A stretch of 5,559 nt of DNA, from contig CANGSN010000233.1 in NCBI GenBank assembly GCA_947455805.1, positions 1-5,559 of the forward strand, read 5' to 3'. The notes under the pieces are model-generated. The model saw only the letters and a program-made list of their open reading frames with translations. It did not search any database and was not told the origin of the DNA. The DNA is from Planctomycetota bacterium (GTDB lineage Bacteria; Planctomycetota; UBA1135; UBA2386). This document shows, piece after piece, positions 1 to 5,559 of the stretch (the first letter of the stretch is position 1; every line of letters starts with the position of its first letter). The translations under genes and the position numbers were made by a program.

Positions 1-953
1 ACGGTGCGCAGGCCGGCGCGCGCCAGCAGGGCGGTGAAGCCCGGCAGCGTGTGCTTGTACGAGTTCTCGGTGTGGATGCGTTCGCCGCGGGCGAAGCGCC
101 GTTCGCCGTGCGGCCAGCGAACGACCACGTCGCGCACGGCCTCGAGGTGCATCTCGATGCGGCCGAGGGCCTCGTCGTAGCGCGCGACGTGGCGCCAGTC
201 GGCGAGCGCGAAGTCGGTGGCGGCGAGGCGGTTCACGTGCTGCAGCACGTTGCGGTTGAAGGCGGCGGTGACGCCGAGCGGGTCGTCGTAGGCGAGCTCG
301 AGCACGGCCTTCGGCTTCTGCAGGTCGACGCCGATCCACAGGGCGCCGCCGTCGAGCAGGTGCGCGCGCACGCTGCGCAGGAACGCCACCGCCTCGTCGG
401 GCGTGAAGTTGCCGATCGAGCTGCCGGGGTAGAAGAACAGCCGCCGCTGGCGGCCGAGCGTCGGCGGCAGTTCGAGCTGCTGCGAGAAGTCGGTGCCGAC
501 GCCGACCATGTCGACGGTCGGGTGCAGGCGCTGCAGGCGGTCCAGCGACTCGCGCAGGAACTCGACCGAGATGTCGACGGCGACGTAGCGCTGCGGGTGC
601 ACGGCGGCGAACAGGCTCGCGGCCTTCTCGCAGTTGCCGGCGCCGAGGTCGACCAGCGTGGCGCCGTGGACCGGGGCGGCGGCGACGATCGCCGGCAGGT
701 GCTGCCGCAGCAGCTGCGCCTCGGTGCGGGTCGGGTAATACTCCGGCAGCGCCGTGATGGCGGTGAACAGCCGCGATCCGAGCTCGTCGTAGAAGAAGCG
801 CGGGGCGATGTGGGGGACCGCCGCGCCTAGGCCCTGGTGGATCGCGGCGATCTGCTCGCGCGGGTCCGGCAGCGCCAGCTGCACGAAGGTCGGTCGGGAG
901 GGGCGTGCGCCGGTCGCGGACGAAGCGAGTGCGGCGGGTTGGGCCGGGATCAC
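1..953 (-). CDS. egtD: L-histidine Nα-methyltransferase, EgtD family (C-terminus cut off at left edge)
   Basis: Family role: SAM-dependent trimethylation of the histidine α-amino group to give hercynine, the first step of ergothioneine synthesis, in the cytosol. The minus-strand translation gives 317 codons before the window edge. Visible EgtD hallmarks, numbered from the chosen start, are FFYDELGSRLF (53-63), LPEYYPTRTE (69-78), the SAM-binding loop DLGAGNCEK (102-110), PGSSIGNF (176-183), AYDDPLGVTAAFN (221-233), IEMHL (266-270) and IHTENSYK (293-300). In mycobacterial EgtD the Glu and Ser of the last motif, the Asn of GNF and the Tyr of AYDD contact histidine; all are present here, favouring a true histidine methyltransferase. 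Family members are about 320-330 residues, so only a short tail should be missing. The start is GTG at 953-951, giving a disordered Ala/Pro/Ser-rich leader of about 25 residues. No clear Shine-Dalgarno precedes it, and GTG at 884 or 1034 are alternatives. It is divergent from the flagellar genes; an ergothioneine partner such as egtB could lie further left, but this is not seen. Confidence 0.9.
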   Translation of the reverse strand, partial: MIPAQPAALASSATGARPSRPTFVQLALPDPREQIAAIHQGLGAAVPHIAPRFFYDELGSRLFTAITALPEYYPTRTEAQLLRQHLPAIVAAAPVHGATLVDLGAGNCEKAASLFAAVHPQRYVAVDISVEFLRESLDRLQRLHPTVDMVGVGTDFSQQLELPPTLGRQRRLFFYPGSSIGNFTPDEAVAFLRSVRAHLLDGGALWIGVDLQKPKAVLELAYDDPLGVTAAFNRNVLQHVNRLAATDFALADWRHVARYDEALGRIEMHLEAVRDVVVRWPHGERRFARGERIHTENSYKHTLPGFTALLARAGLRT

Positions 954-961
954 GGGGCGGG

Positions 962-967
962 AGCATA
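962..967 (-). promoter_or_regulatory. possible -10 element for egtD (TATGCT)
   Basis: Read on the minus strand, TATGCT resembles a housekeeping -10 box and ends 8 nt before the GTG start of egtD. The transcript would then begin at or within a couple of bases of the start codon, which matches the lack of a Shine-Dalgarno sequence. No convincing -35 hexamer is seen 16-18 bp upstream. In GC-rich DNA an AT-containing hexamer is mildly notable, but it could be chance. Confidence 0.25.
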
Positions 968-995
968 GCGAGGCACCCGGCCTCGACCTCGGGAA

Positions 996-1030
996 GAACG
1001 CACTGTCGGCTTCCGCGACGGAGTGCGTTC
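996..1030. repeat. perfect 9-bp inverted repeat between egtD and flgB
   Basis: GAACGCACT at 996-1004 is exactly complementary to AGTGCGTTC at 1022-1030, with 17 bases between. Inside it GTCG (1005-1008) can pair with CGAC (1016-1019), leaving a 2-nt bulge (GG, 1020-1021) and a 7-nt loop. The result is a stem of about 13 bp. It lies about 43 bp from the egtD start and 97 bp from the flgB start, between divergent genes, so it cannot be a terminator for either. It could be a regulator-binding dyad or a leader hairpin in one of the transcripts. The function is inferred only from position. Confidence 0.6.
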
Positions 1031-1034
1031 GCAC
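1023..1034. repeat. short dyad GTGCG-TT-CGCAC overlapping the large inverted repeat
   Basis: GTGCG (1023-1027) and CGCAC (1030-1034) flank a 2-nt centre. The left half is shared with the right arm of the larger repeat, so GTGCG/CGCAC core sequences occur three times within 996-1034, in alternating orientation. A 2-nt loop is too tight for a good RNA hairpin, so a protein-binding operator is the more natural reading. A 5-bp dyad may also be chance in GC-rich DNA. Confidence 0.35.
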
Positions 1035-1051
1035 AGCCGGCAGGGGGCTGT
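1033..1051. repeat. 6-bp inverted repeat ACAGCC-N7-GGCTGT
   Basis: ACAGCC at 1033-1038 and GGCTGT at 1046-1051 are perfect inverted arms around a 7-base centre. It follows directly after the larger dyad, in the upstream region of flgB. It could be a second operator half-site pair or a small leader hairpin; there is no T-run, so it is not a typical terminator. Confidence 0.35.
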
Positions 1052-1075
1052 CGGCAAGGTCGCCAACTCCCCGTC

Positions 1076-1104
1076 TCAAGGCGAGGACGGTCGCGCGCCG
1101 ATGC
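1076..1104 (+). promoter_or_regulatory. weak flagellar sigma-28-like promoter match upstream of flgB
   Basis: GCCGATGC at 1097-1104 matches six of eight bases of the sigma-28 (FliA/SigD) -10 consensus GCCGATAA. TCAAGGCG at 1076-1083 is a poor match to the -35 consensus TAAAGTTT, and the 13-nt spacing is longer than the usual 11. Transcription would begin about 15 nt before the flgB ATG. Early basal-body operons are often read by sigma-54 or housekeeping sigma instead, and no GG-N10-GC sigma-54 site was found here. This is a candidate only. Confidence 0.2.
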
Positions 1105-1127
1105 CTGAGCGGAAAGCAGGCAAAACC

Positions 1128-1475
1128 ATGATCGATCCCGATCGCGACACGGCGTTCTCCCGGCAGATCCTCGACGTGCTCAGTGCACGCACGAAGGCGT
1201 CGCTGCACAACGTCGCCAACCAGCACGTCGAGGGCTTCAAGCGCTACACGGTCCGCTTCGAGGACCTCGTGCGCGAAGCCACCGAGCGTGGCCGCGACGC
1301 CTCGTCGGTGGCGCCGGTGACCGAGCGCGACGAGTCGGGCGAGCCCGGCCAGAACAACGTCGTGCTGATGGAGGAGCTGGCGATCCTCGGCAAGACCGCG
1401 CTCCTCCACGACGTGATGACGCGCCGCGTCGGTTCCTACTTCCAGACCGTCAGCAAGGCCATCCAAGGCAGGTGA
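1128..1475 (+). CDS. flgB: flagellar proximal rod protein FlgB
   Basis: FlgB is one of the proximal rod subunits exported through the flagellar type III machine and polymerised just above the MS-ring and FliE. The predicted protein is 115 residues, a little shorter than the usual 130 or so. The N-terminal helix region leads into NVANQHVEGFKRYTVRFEDL (28-47), which aligns with the rod/hook family motif N-(I/V)AN-x-x-TPGYK followed by a V-x-F-E segment. The C-terminal half contains the FlgB-typical NNVVLMEELA (76-85) and ends in an amphipathic helix, FQTVSKAIQGR. ATG 1128 was chosen because AGCAGG at 1115-1120 lies 7 nt upstream; ATG 1101 in the same frame has no well-placed Shine-Dalgarno. It is the first gene of the operon; flgC starts 5 nt after its stop. 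The TPGY part of the motif is poorly conserved (HVEGF), which is unusual. Confidence 0.9.
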   Translation: MIDPDRDTAFSRQILDVLSARTKASLHNVANQHVEGFKRYTVRFEDLVREATERGRDASSVAPVTERDESGEPGQNNVVLMEELAILGKTALLHDVMTRRVGSYFQTVSKAIQGR

Positions 1476-1480
1476 TCCCG

Positions 1481-1939
1481 ATGAACGACCCGATGCAGGG
1501 AGTGTTCCGCGGCTTCGACATCGCCGGCGCCGGTTTGCGCGCCGAGTTGCAGCGTGCGGAGGTCGTGGCCAGCAACCTGGCCAACATGCATCGCACCGGC
1601 AACGCGCAGAAGGAGCCGTACCGGCGCAAGCAGATCGTGTTCGAGGAGATGCTGCTCGACGCGCAGAAGGGCGGCAACGCCACGATGGGCAGCGTCGACG
1701 CGATCGCCAACGGCGTGCAGGTGGCGAAGGTCGTCGAGGACCAGACGGCGTTCCCGGTCTTCTACCAACCGGGCCACCCCGACGCCGACGCCAGCGGCAA
1801 GGTGCTCGGCAGCAACGTCGACCTGTTCCAGGAGCTGGTCGACATGCAGGTCATCGAACGCAGTTTCGACGCCAACCTGACGGCGCTGCGGAGCTACCGC
1901 GGCATGTTGCAGAACACCATCACCAACATGAGTCGCTGA
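1481..1939 (+). CDS. flgC: flagellar proximal rod protein FlgC
   Basis: FlgC is a proximal rod subunit that partners FlgB and FlgF/FlgG in the periplasmic drive shaft and is secreted by the flagellar export apparatus. The 152-residue protein matches the family length. It begins with the typical VFRGFDIAGAGL (8-19), then VVASNLANMHRTG (28-40), a form of the rod signature, followed by the FlgC-specific PYRRKQIVFEE (46-56). The C-terminal half has VAKVVEDQTAF, then YQPGHPDADASGKVLGSNVD (95-114), and ends with an axial-protein helix, ELVDMQVIERSFDANLTALRSYRGML. All are standard FlgC landmarks. ATG 1481 is preferred because AGGCAGG (1466-1472) lies 8 nt upstream. A GTG at 1472, overlapping the end of flgB, would add three residues. 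fliE follows after 12 nt. Confidence 0.95.
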   Translation: MNDPMQGVFRGFDIAGAGLRAELQRAEVVASNLANMHRTGNAQKEPYRRKQIVFEEMLLDAQKGGNATMGSVDAIANGVQVAKVVEDQTAFPVFYQPGHPDADASGKVLGSNVDLFQELVDMQVIERSFDANLTALRSYRGMLQNTITNMSR

Positions 1940-1951
1940 GGGCGCTAGGCC

Positions 1952-2335
1952 ATGACCGGATTCGACCTCGGATCGATCGGCGGCTTCGACATCGGGCGCT
2001 TCCAGAAGGAAGTGATGCGCGCGATGTCCGAGCGCGGACCGAACATGATCGACCCGCCGAAGGTGGGCGAGAACGTGCCGCTGCGGGCGTCGACGACCTC
2101 GGAGACGGTCGAGGGCAAGGGCTTCGACGGCTTCCTCGGCGAGGCGATCGACACGGTCGACTCCCTGCAGAAGGACACGCAGCAGAAGGTGCGCGGGATG
2201 ATGCTCGGCGAAGGAGTCGAGCTGCACGACGTGATGATCGCGGCCAACAAGAGCGACATGGCGTTCAGCCTGCTGCTCGAGGTCCGCAACAAGCTGGTGG
2301 ACGCCTGGGACAAGCTGTCCCGCTCGGTGATGTGA
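1952..2335 (+). CDS. fliE: flagellar hook-basal body complex protein FliE
   Basis: FliE is the small adaptor that anchors the rod to the inner surface of the MS-ring and is among the first substrates of the flagellar export machine. This copy has 127 residues against roughly 100-115 in most bacteria; the extra length is a polar N-terminal half (about 1-55) with no recognisable motif. The conserved part is residues 57-127: a helix starting GFDGFLGEAIDTVDSLQ, then EGVELHDVMIAANKSDMAFSLLLEVRNKLVDAWDKL. This matches the family pattern of an L-x-x-V-M-I-A segment followed by VRNKLV-A. GAGG at 1938-1941 and TAGG at 1946-1949 lie upstream of the ATG. Position between flgC and fliF is the classic order and supports the call. 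Only 3 nt separate its stop from fliF, so translational coupling is likely. Confidence 0.92.
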   Translation: MTGFDLGSIGGFDIGRFQKEVMRAMSERGPNMIDPPKVGENVPLRASTTSETVEGKGFDGFLGEAIDTVDSLQKDTQQKVRGMMLGEGVELHDVMIAANKSDMAFSLLLEVRNKLVDAWDKLSRSVM

Positions 2336-2338
2336 ACC

Positions 2339-3829
2339 ATGCGTAGCTTCTTCAACGACCTGTTCGCGCAGATGAAGGGCATCTGGGCGCGTCTCGACGC
2401 CGGCCAGCGCTTCGTCGTCTCCGCCGTCACCCTGGCGACCGTCGTCGGCCTCGGCACGATCGTCTGGTACGCCGGGCGACCGAGCTACGAGACCGTGTTC
2501 ACGGCGCGCACCGCCGAGGACATCAAGGAGGCGAAGTCGGCGCTGGCGGGAGCCGGCGTCAGCTACATCACCGACCCGAGCGGTCGCTCGCTGCTGGTCG
2601 AGCGCGGCCAGATCGGGCTCGCCAACTCGGCGATCCTCGAGAAGGGCCTGCTCGGTGCTGCGACGCCGTCGGTCGGCGGGGGCCTCAGCCTGATCGAGGA
2701 CGCCGAGACCAAGCAGTGGAAGCTCGACGCCGCGTCGCGCGCCAGCGTGCAGTCGGCGATCGCGCAGCTCGACGGCGTGCTGCAGGTCACGGTCACGGCC
2801 AACAAGCCGCGCCGCCAGGCCGCGTTCCGCGAACGCGACGACGAGAACAAGCCGAGCGCCACCGTCGTGCTGAAACTGAAGAACGGCGTGCCGTTCGACT
2901 CGGTCGCGCGCGCCGCATCGTCGCTGGCCAGCTCGCAGCTCGGCGTGCCGCAGCAGAACATCGAGGTCGTCAGCTCGGCCGGCAACCAGCGCTTCCGCTT
3001 CGACCCCGACCGCGAAGGCGGCGGCGGCACGTCGGAGTTCCTGAAGATGCAGCGGGACCTGAGCGAGGAGCGCACCAACATGGCGCAGGCTCGCCTCGAC
3101 CAGCTGTGGCCGGGCAAGACCAACGTCGCCATCACCGTCGAGCTCGACTCGGCGTGGGAGATCCGCAGCGAGAAGGTGCTGCCGACCGAGGCCATGGTGC
3201 GCAGCGAGAAGGTCAAGAAGGACGAGACCAAGCCGGCGACCGCCGCCAACGGCGACCCCGGCACCGGCGGCGGCAGCAAGAACGAGACGCGCGACCGCGA
3301 GTTCGTCACCGAGATCGGCGAGCGCCGCGTCGGCAAGTCGATGCCCGACATCAAGCGCGTCACCGTAGCCCTCGTCTACGACCCGGCGCTGAAGAAGTCG
3401 GCCGACTTCAAGGAGGAGGACCTGAAGAACGTCGTCAAGGCGATCGCCGGCTGGAACCAGCAGCGCGACAAGGACGACTCGTTCAGTACCCTGGTCGGCG
3501 AGTTCGCACCGATCGACATGGGCCCCGAGGTCGGCACCGGCCCGAGCTTCGGCGACCTGGCGCTGCGCTGGGGCCCGACCGTCGGCCAGATCCTCGGCGT
3601 GTTCGTCGTCGTGATGTTCCTGCGCGGCCTGTTCAAGCGCAGCGGTGGCGGCGAAGCGGTCGCCGCGACCGCCGGCGGGCCGGCGGCCAAGGAAGAGGTC
3701 GACGAGAAGAACCTGACGCCGGAGGATCTGCAGAAGCGCATGCGGCGCGAGATCGAACGCTCGATCACCAACGACCCGGCGGCGCTGGCGAAGCTGCTCG
3801 AGGCCTGGCTCACGGAACAGAAGGCGTGA
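2339..3829 (+). CDS. fliF: flagellar MS-ring protein FliF
   Basis: FliF builds the MS-ring in the inner membrane, the base on which rod, C-ring and export gate assemble. Visible layout of 496 residues: a short cytoplasmic N-terminus; transmembrane helix 1 about 24-45, ending IVWYAGRPSYETVF, typical of FliF; a YscJ/FliF-type periplasmic domain about 47-215, including IAQLDGVLQVTVTANKP and PSATVVLKL; the FliF C-terminal ring region about 230-395, interrupted by a Gly/Pro/Asn-rich segment (300-316); transmembrane helix 2 about 413-432 (VGQILGVFVVVMFLRGLF); and a cytoplasmic tail. The tail ends with ITNDPAALAKLLEAWLTEQ (476-494), the conserved FliG-binding helix. The protein is shorter than the roughly 530-570 residues of many FliFs, mainly in the middle. 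GGTGA (2326-2330) lies 8 nt before the ATG, inside the fliE end. Confidence 0.95.
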   Translation: MRSFFNDLFAQMKGIWARLDAGQRFVVSAVTLATVVGLGTIVWYAGRPSYETVFTARTAEDIKEAKSALAGAGVSYITDPSGRSLLVERGQIGLANSAILEKGLLGAATPSVGGGLSLIEDAETKQWKLDAASRASVQSAIAQLDGVLQVTVTANKPRRQAAFRERDDENKPSATVVLKLKNGVPFDSVARAASSLASSQLGVPQQNIEVVSSAGNQRFRFDPDREGGGGTSEFLKMQRDLSEERTNMAQARLDQLWPGKTNVAITVELDSAWEIRSEKVLPTEAMVRSEKVKKDETKPATAANGDPGTGGGSKNETRDREFVTEIGERRVGKSMPDIKRVTVALVYDPALKKSADFKEEDLKNVVKAIAGWNQQRDKDDSFSTLVGEFAPIDMGPEVGTGPSFGDLALRWGPTVGQILGVFVVVMFLRGLFKRSGGGEAVAATAGGPAAKEEVDEKNLTPEDLQKRMRREIERSITNDPAALAKLLEAWLTEQKA

Positions 3830-3846
3830 CCTGAGAACCCCCGACG

Positions 3847-4866
3847 ATGGTTGCCGAACCGAAGAACCTGTCGATCGACAAGATCATCGCGATGCTGCTC
3901 CTGTCCCTGGACCAGGAGCTGTCCGCGAAGGTCCTGCGCAACTTCAACGACGACACCGTCGACAAGGTGACGCGCGCGATGCAGGAACTGCAGGAGATGG
4001 CGATCGACCGCGAGACCGTGCGCGGCGTCTACCAGAAGACCGTCGAACGCATGCGCCAGGGCGGCATGGCGCTCGGCGACGTCAGCGGCCTGATGCGCAA
4101 CGTGCTGTCGCGCGCGTTCGGCGAGCAGCGCAGCGGCGACGTCGCGCGGCGCGCCAACAGCGACATCCTGGCCAAGCGCCCGTTCGCCATGTTCGAGCAG
4201 CTGACCGCCGAGGACCTCGCCAACCTGCTGACCGAGGAGCACCCGCAGATCTCGGCGGTGTTCATCGCCCACCTCGACCGCAAGAAGGGTGGCGAGGTGC
4301 TGAAGTTCCTCGACGAAGAATTGCGCGCCGACCTGGTGCACCGCGTCGCCACGCTCGACCGCACGCCGGCCGACGTCGTGCAGCGCGTGCTCGAGGTCAT
4401 GCGCAAGAAGGTCAAGGACCTCGGCCTGACCACCCTGCGCAGCGAGCCGAAGGCTTGGGTCAAGGCCGCCGCGTCGCTGCTGAACAACCTGGGCGGCGGC
4501 GAGAAGGCGGTGCTCGAGAAGATCGAGCAGGCCGACGCCAACATCGCCGGCGCGATCCGCGAGGAGATGTTCACGTTCGACGACATCCAGAAGCTCGACA
4601 AGAAGTCGATGCAGAAGATCCTCGCCGCCGTCGACAGCCGGCAGCTGGCGGTGTCGCTGAAGGCGGCGATCCCGCCGGTCGAGCAGTCGATCCTCGGCAA
4701 CCTCAGCAAGCGCGCGTCCGACATGGTGCGCGAGGAGCGCGACAACCTCGGCCCGACGCCGCTCACCGAGGTGCTCACCGCGCAGAACGAGATCCTGAAG
4801 ATGATCCGCGACCTGATGGACAAGGGCGAGATCAAGGCCGGCGGCGCCGCCGAGCAGATGGTGTGA
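3847..4866 (+). CDS. fliG: flagellar motor switch protein FliG
   Basis: FliG is the C-ring protein that binds the FliF tail, holds FliM and meets the stator to take up torque. The 339-residue protein has the normal length. Three domains are visible: FliGN about 6-105 (LSIDKIIAMLLLSLDQELSAKVLRNF, FliF-binding); FliGM about 115-195 with the FliM-binding EHPQ motif (131-134) followed by ISAVFIAHLD; a Gly-containing linker (LGGGEK, 215-220); and FliGC about 238-330 (MFTFDDIQKLDKKSMQKIL, then LSKRASDMVREERDNLGP). By alignment to E. coli, torque residues Lys264 and Arg281 are kept as Lys272 and Arg289, Asp288 and Asp289 are Glu296 and Glu297, and Arg297 is Pro305. The start ATG lies 17 nt after fliF; only a weak GAGAA (3833-3837) precedes it, so coupling to fliF translation is plausible. 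Confidence 0.96.
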   Translation: MVAEPKNLSIDKIIAMLLLSLDQELSAKVLRNFNDDTVDKVTRAMQELQEMAIDRETVRGVYQKTVERMRQGGMALGDVSGLMRNVLSRAFGEQRSGDVARRANSDILAKRPFAMFEQLTAEDLANLLTEEHPQISAVFIAHLDRKKGGEVLKFLDEELRADLVHRVATLDRTPADVVQRVLEVMRKKVKDLGLTTLRSEPKAWVKAAASLLNNLGGGEKAVLEKIEQADANIAGAIREEMFTFDDIQKLDKKSMQKILAAVDSRQLAVSLKAAIPPVEQSILGNLSKRASDMVREERDNLGPTPLTEVLTAQNEILKMIRDLMDKGEIKAGGAAEQMV

Positions 4867-4888
4867 ACGAACCGAACCGGAGCCCGCG

Positions 4889-5482
4889 ATGACGCAGACC
4901 ACGACTGTGCCGTTCCATGCGCCCCTGCTGGGCATCCGCCTGCACACGCGGCGGCTCGCCGGCGGCGCGCCGCAGGCCGGGCGCGTGGCGCAGCTGCTCG
5001 ACCTGAAGGTGCGCGAGGAGCAGCGGCAGGCGGCCACCAAGGCGCTGGTCGACCTCGCGCGCACCGGCAAGCGCACCGTCGAGGCGATCCCGCAGCAGGT
5101 GGGTTCGCGTCTCGACGAAGTCGCCGCGATCGCCGTCGAACTCGGCCTCGCGATCGCGCGCGAGATCGTCGGTGCCTCGCTCGACAAGGGCCTCGTCGAC
5201 CCGACGCCGACCGTCGTGCGCTGCCTGCGCGACTGCGTGCATGGGAGCAGCAAGTCCGACCTCGTCGTCCGCCTCAACCCGCACGACCTCGCCGCCGTGC
5301 AGCAGCAGCTGCAGGGCATGCCCGAACTCGCCGACGAGGTCGCCGCGTCGCGCTTCGTCGCCGACGCGACCGTCGCCCGCGGTGGCGTTCGCGCCGAGAC
5401 CGGCAGCGGCCGGCTGCTCTACGACCCGCGCGAGGTGCTCGAACGCATCTGCGCCGAAGTGCGCCGCGAGGCCAGTTCGTGA
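4889..5482 (+). CDS. fliH: flagellar export ATPase regulator FliH
   Basis: FliH dimers bind FliI, hold the ATPase in check and tie it to the C-ring and FlhA during flagellar protein export in the cytoplasm. The 197-residue protein fits the FliH/HrpE/YscL family. The N-terminal 30 or so residues look disordered, then a Gln/Glu/Arg/Ala-rich helix (about 31-75) probably forms the dimer coiled coil. The C-terminal domain shows LAIAREIVGASLDKG (87-101), VVRLNPHDLAAV (126-137) and FVADATVARGGVRAETGSGRLLYD (156-179), matching the family pattern of a V-x-x-NP-x-D strand-turn and a final D-x-x-x-x-x-GG-x-x-x-x-T/S-x-x-G loop. GGAG (4879-4882) is 6 nt before the ATG. Its stop overlaps the fliI start by 4 nt, supporting the identity. 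It has no tryptophan, although E. coli-type FliH uses N-terminal Trp residues for docking. Confidence 0.88.
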   Translation: MTQTTTVPFHAPLLGIRLHTRRLAGGAPQAGRVAQLLDLKVREEQRQAATKALVDLARTGKRTVEAIPQQVGSRLDEVAAIAVELGLAIAREIVGASLDKGLVDPTPTVVRCLRDCVHGSSKSDLVVRLNPHDLAAVQQQLQGMPELADEVAASRFVADATVARGGVRAETGSGRLLYDPREVLERICAEVRREASS

Positions 5483-5559
5483 GCCTGCCCGCGTCGCTGC
5501 AGCGCGCCGTCGACTCCGCGCGCCTGCTGAACCGGCCGCGCGCCGAGGGCCGCGTGCGC
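5479..5559 (+). CDS. fliI: flagellum-specific ATPase FliI (N-terminal 27 codons only, cut at right edge)
   Basis: FliI is the F1-like hexameric ATPase that unloads substrates and chaperones for flagellar export. Only the first 27 codons are in the window: a helix LPASLQRAVDSARLLN followed by GRVR, where FliI N-domains usually carry a short helix and then a GRV-x-x-V-x-G-L β-strand. The GTG start at 5479 overlaps the fliH stop in a GTGA arrangement, implying coupled translation. No Walker motif is reached, so the identity rests on the short N-terminal match and on the conserved order fliF-fliG-fliH-fliI. Confidence 0.78.
   Translation, partial: MSLPASLQRAVDSARLLNRPRAEGRVR

Noticed and set aside
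51..830. 259-codon + strand frame at the left
   Set aside because: Antisense shadow of egtD; the minus-strand frame carries all EgtD signatures.
1033..1060. Sigma-54 promoter (GG-N10-GC) upstream of flgB
   Set aside because: Several GG and GC pairs occur but none with 10-nt spacing and adequate flanking consensus.
1101..1127. Upstream ATG as an alternative flgB start
   Set aside because: No Shine-Dalgarno at suitable distance, and the extra nine residues have no counterpart in FlgB; ATG 1128 has AGCAGG 7 nt upstream.
808..1131. 107-codon + strand frame spanning the egtD start and the intergenic region
   Set aside because: Overlaps the conserved start of egtD, has no recognisable motif and no good ribosome site.
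1436..2227. 263-codon minus-strand frame across flgC and fliE
   Set aside because: Shadow rich in His, Arg, Leu and Val, antisense to two recognised genes.
2716..3834. 372-codon + strand frame inside fliF
   Set aside because: Almost entirely Arg, Ala, Gly and Gln; a frame-shifted shadow of fliF, whose own frame has membrane helices and family motifs.
3376..5319. 647-codon open frame on the minus strand across fliF, fliG and fliH
   Set aside because: Its translation is Arg/His/Leu/Val/Ala-rich low-complexity sequence with no family motifs, and it lies antisense to three clearly conserved genes. Such frames arise from GC-biased third codon positions.

Overview
The window is the start of a conserved flagellar export and basal-body operon on the + strand: flgB, flgC, fliE, fliF, fliG, fliH and the first 27 codons of fliI. 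It is preceded by a divergent, left-truncated egtD-type gene (histidine Nα-methyltransferase, first step of ergothioneine synthesis) on the - strand. The DNA is very GC-rich, with codons mostly ending in G or C. This creates many long antisense and out-of-frame open frames that are not genes. The host is a high-GC, flagellated, probably Gram-negative-type bacterium. High-GC Planctomycetota or another deep non-enterobacterial phylum would fit, but the phylum is a guess. No phage, transposon, CRISPR, tRNA or rRNA signal is visible.

Layout. Positions 1-953 (- strand) hold egtD, which lacks only its C-terminal end, beyond the left edge. Positions 954-1127 form the divergent control region. It contains a perfect 9-bp inverted repeat (996-1004 with 1022-1030) and two smaller overlapping or adjacent dyads (1023-1034 and 1033-1051), plus weak promoter-like sequences for each direction. 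From 1128 to the right edge the flagellar genes are packed with gaps of 5, 12, 3, 17 and 22 nt, and a 4-nt GTGA overlap joins fliH to fliI. No internal promoter or terminator was seen, so the block is very probably one transcript.

How the genes work together. FliF makes the MS-ring in the inner membrane. FliE joins that ring to the proximal rod, and FlgB and FlgC are proximal rod subunits. FliG sits on the cytoplasmic face of FliF as the rotor part that receives torque. FliH and FliI are the regulator/stator and ATPase of the flagellar type III export machine that delivers the rod proteins. Gene order follows the membrane-proximal core of the organelle.

I found no undescribed system. The items most worth a second look are the nested dyad symmetries in the egtD/flgB control region, the FliG torque-helix substitutions (the position of the conserved Arg297 of E. 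coli is Pro here, and both aspartates are Glu), the degenerate N-terminal rod motif of FlgB, the compact FliF, and a FliH without any tryptophan.
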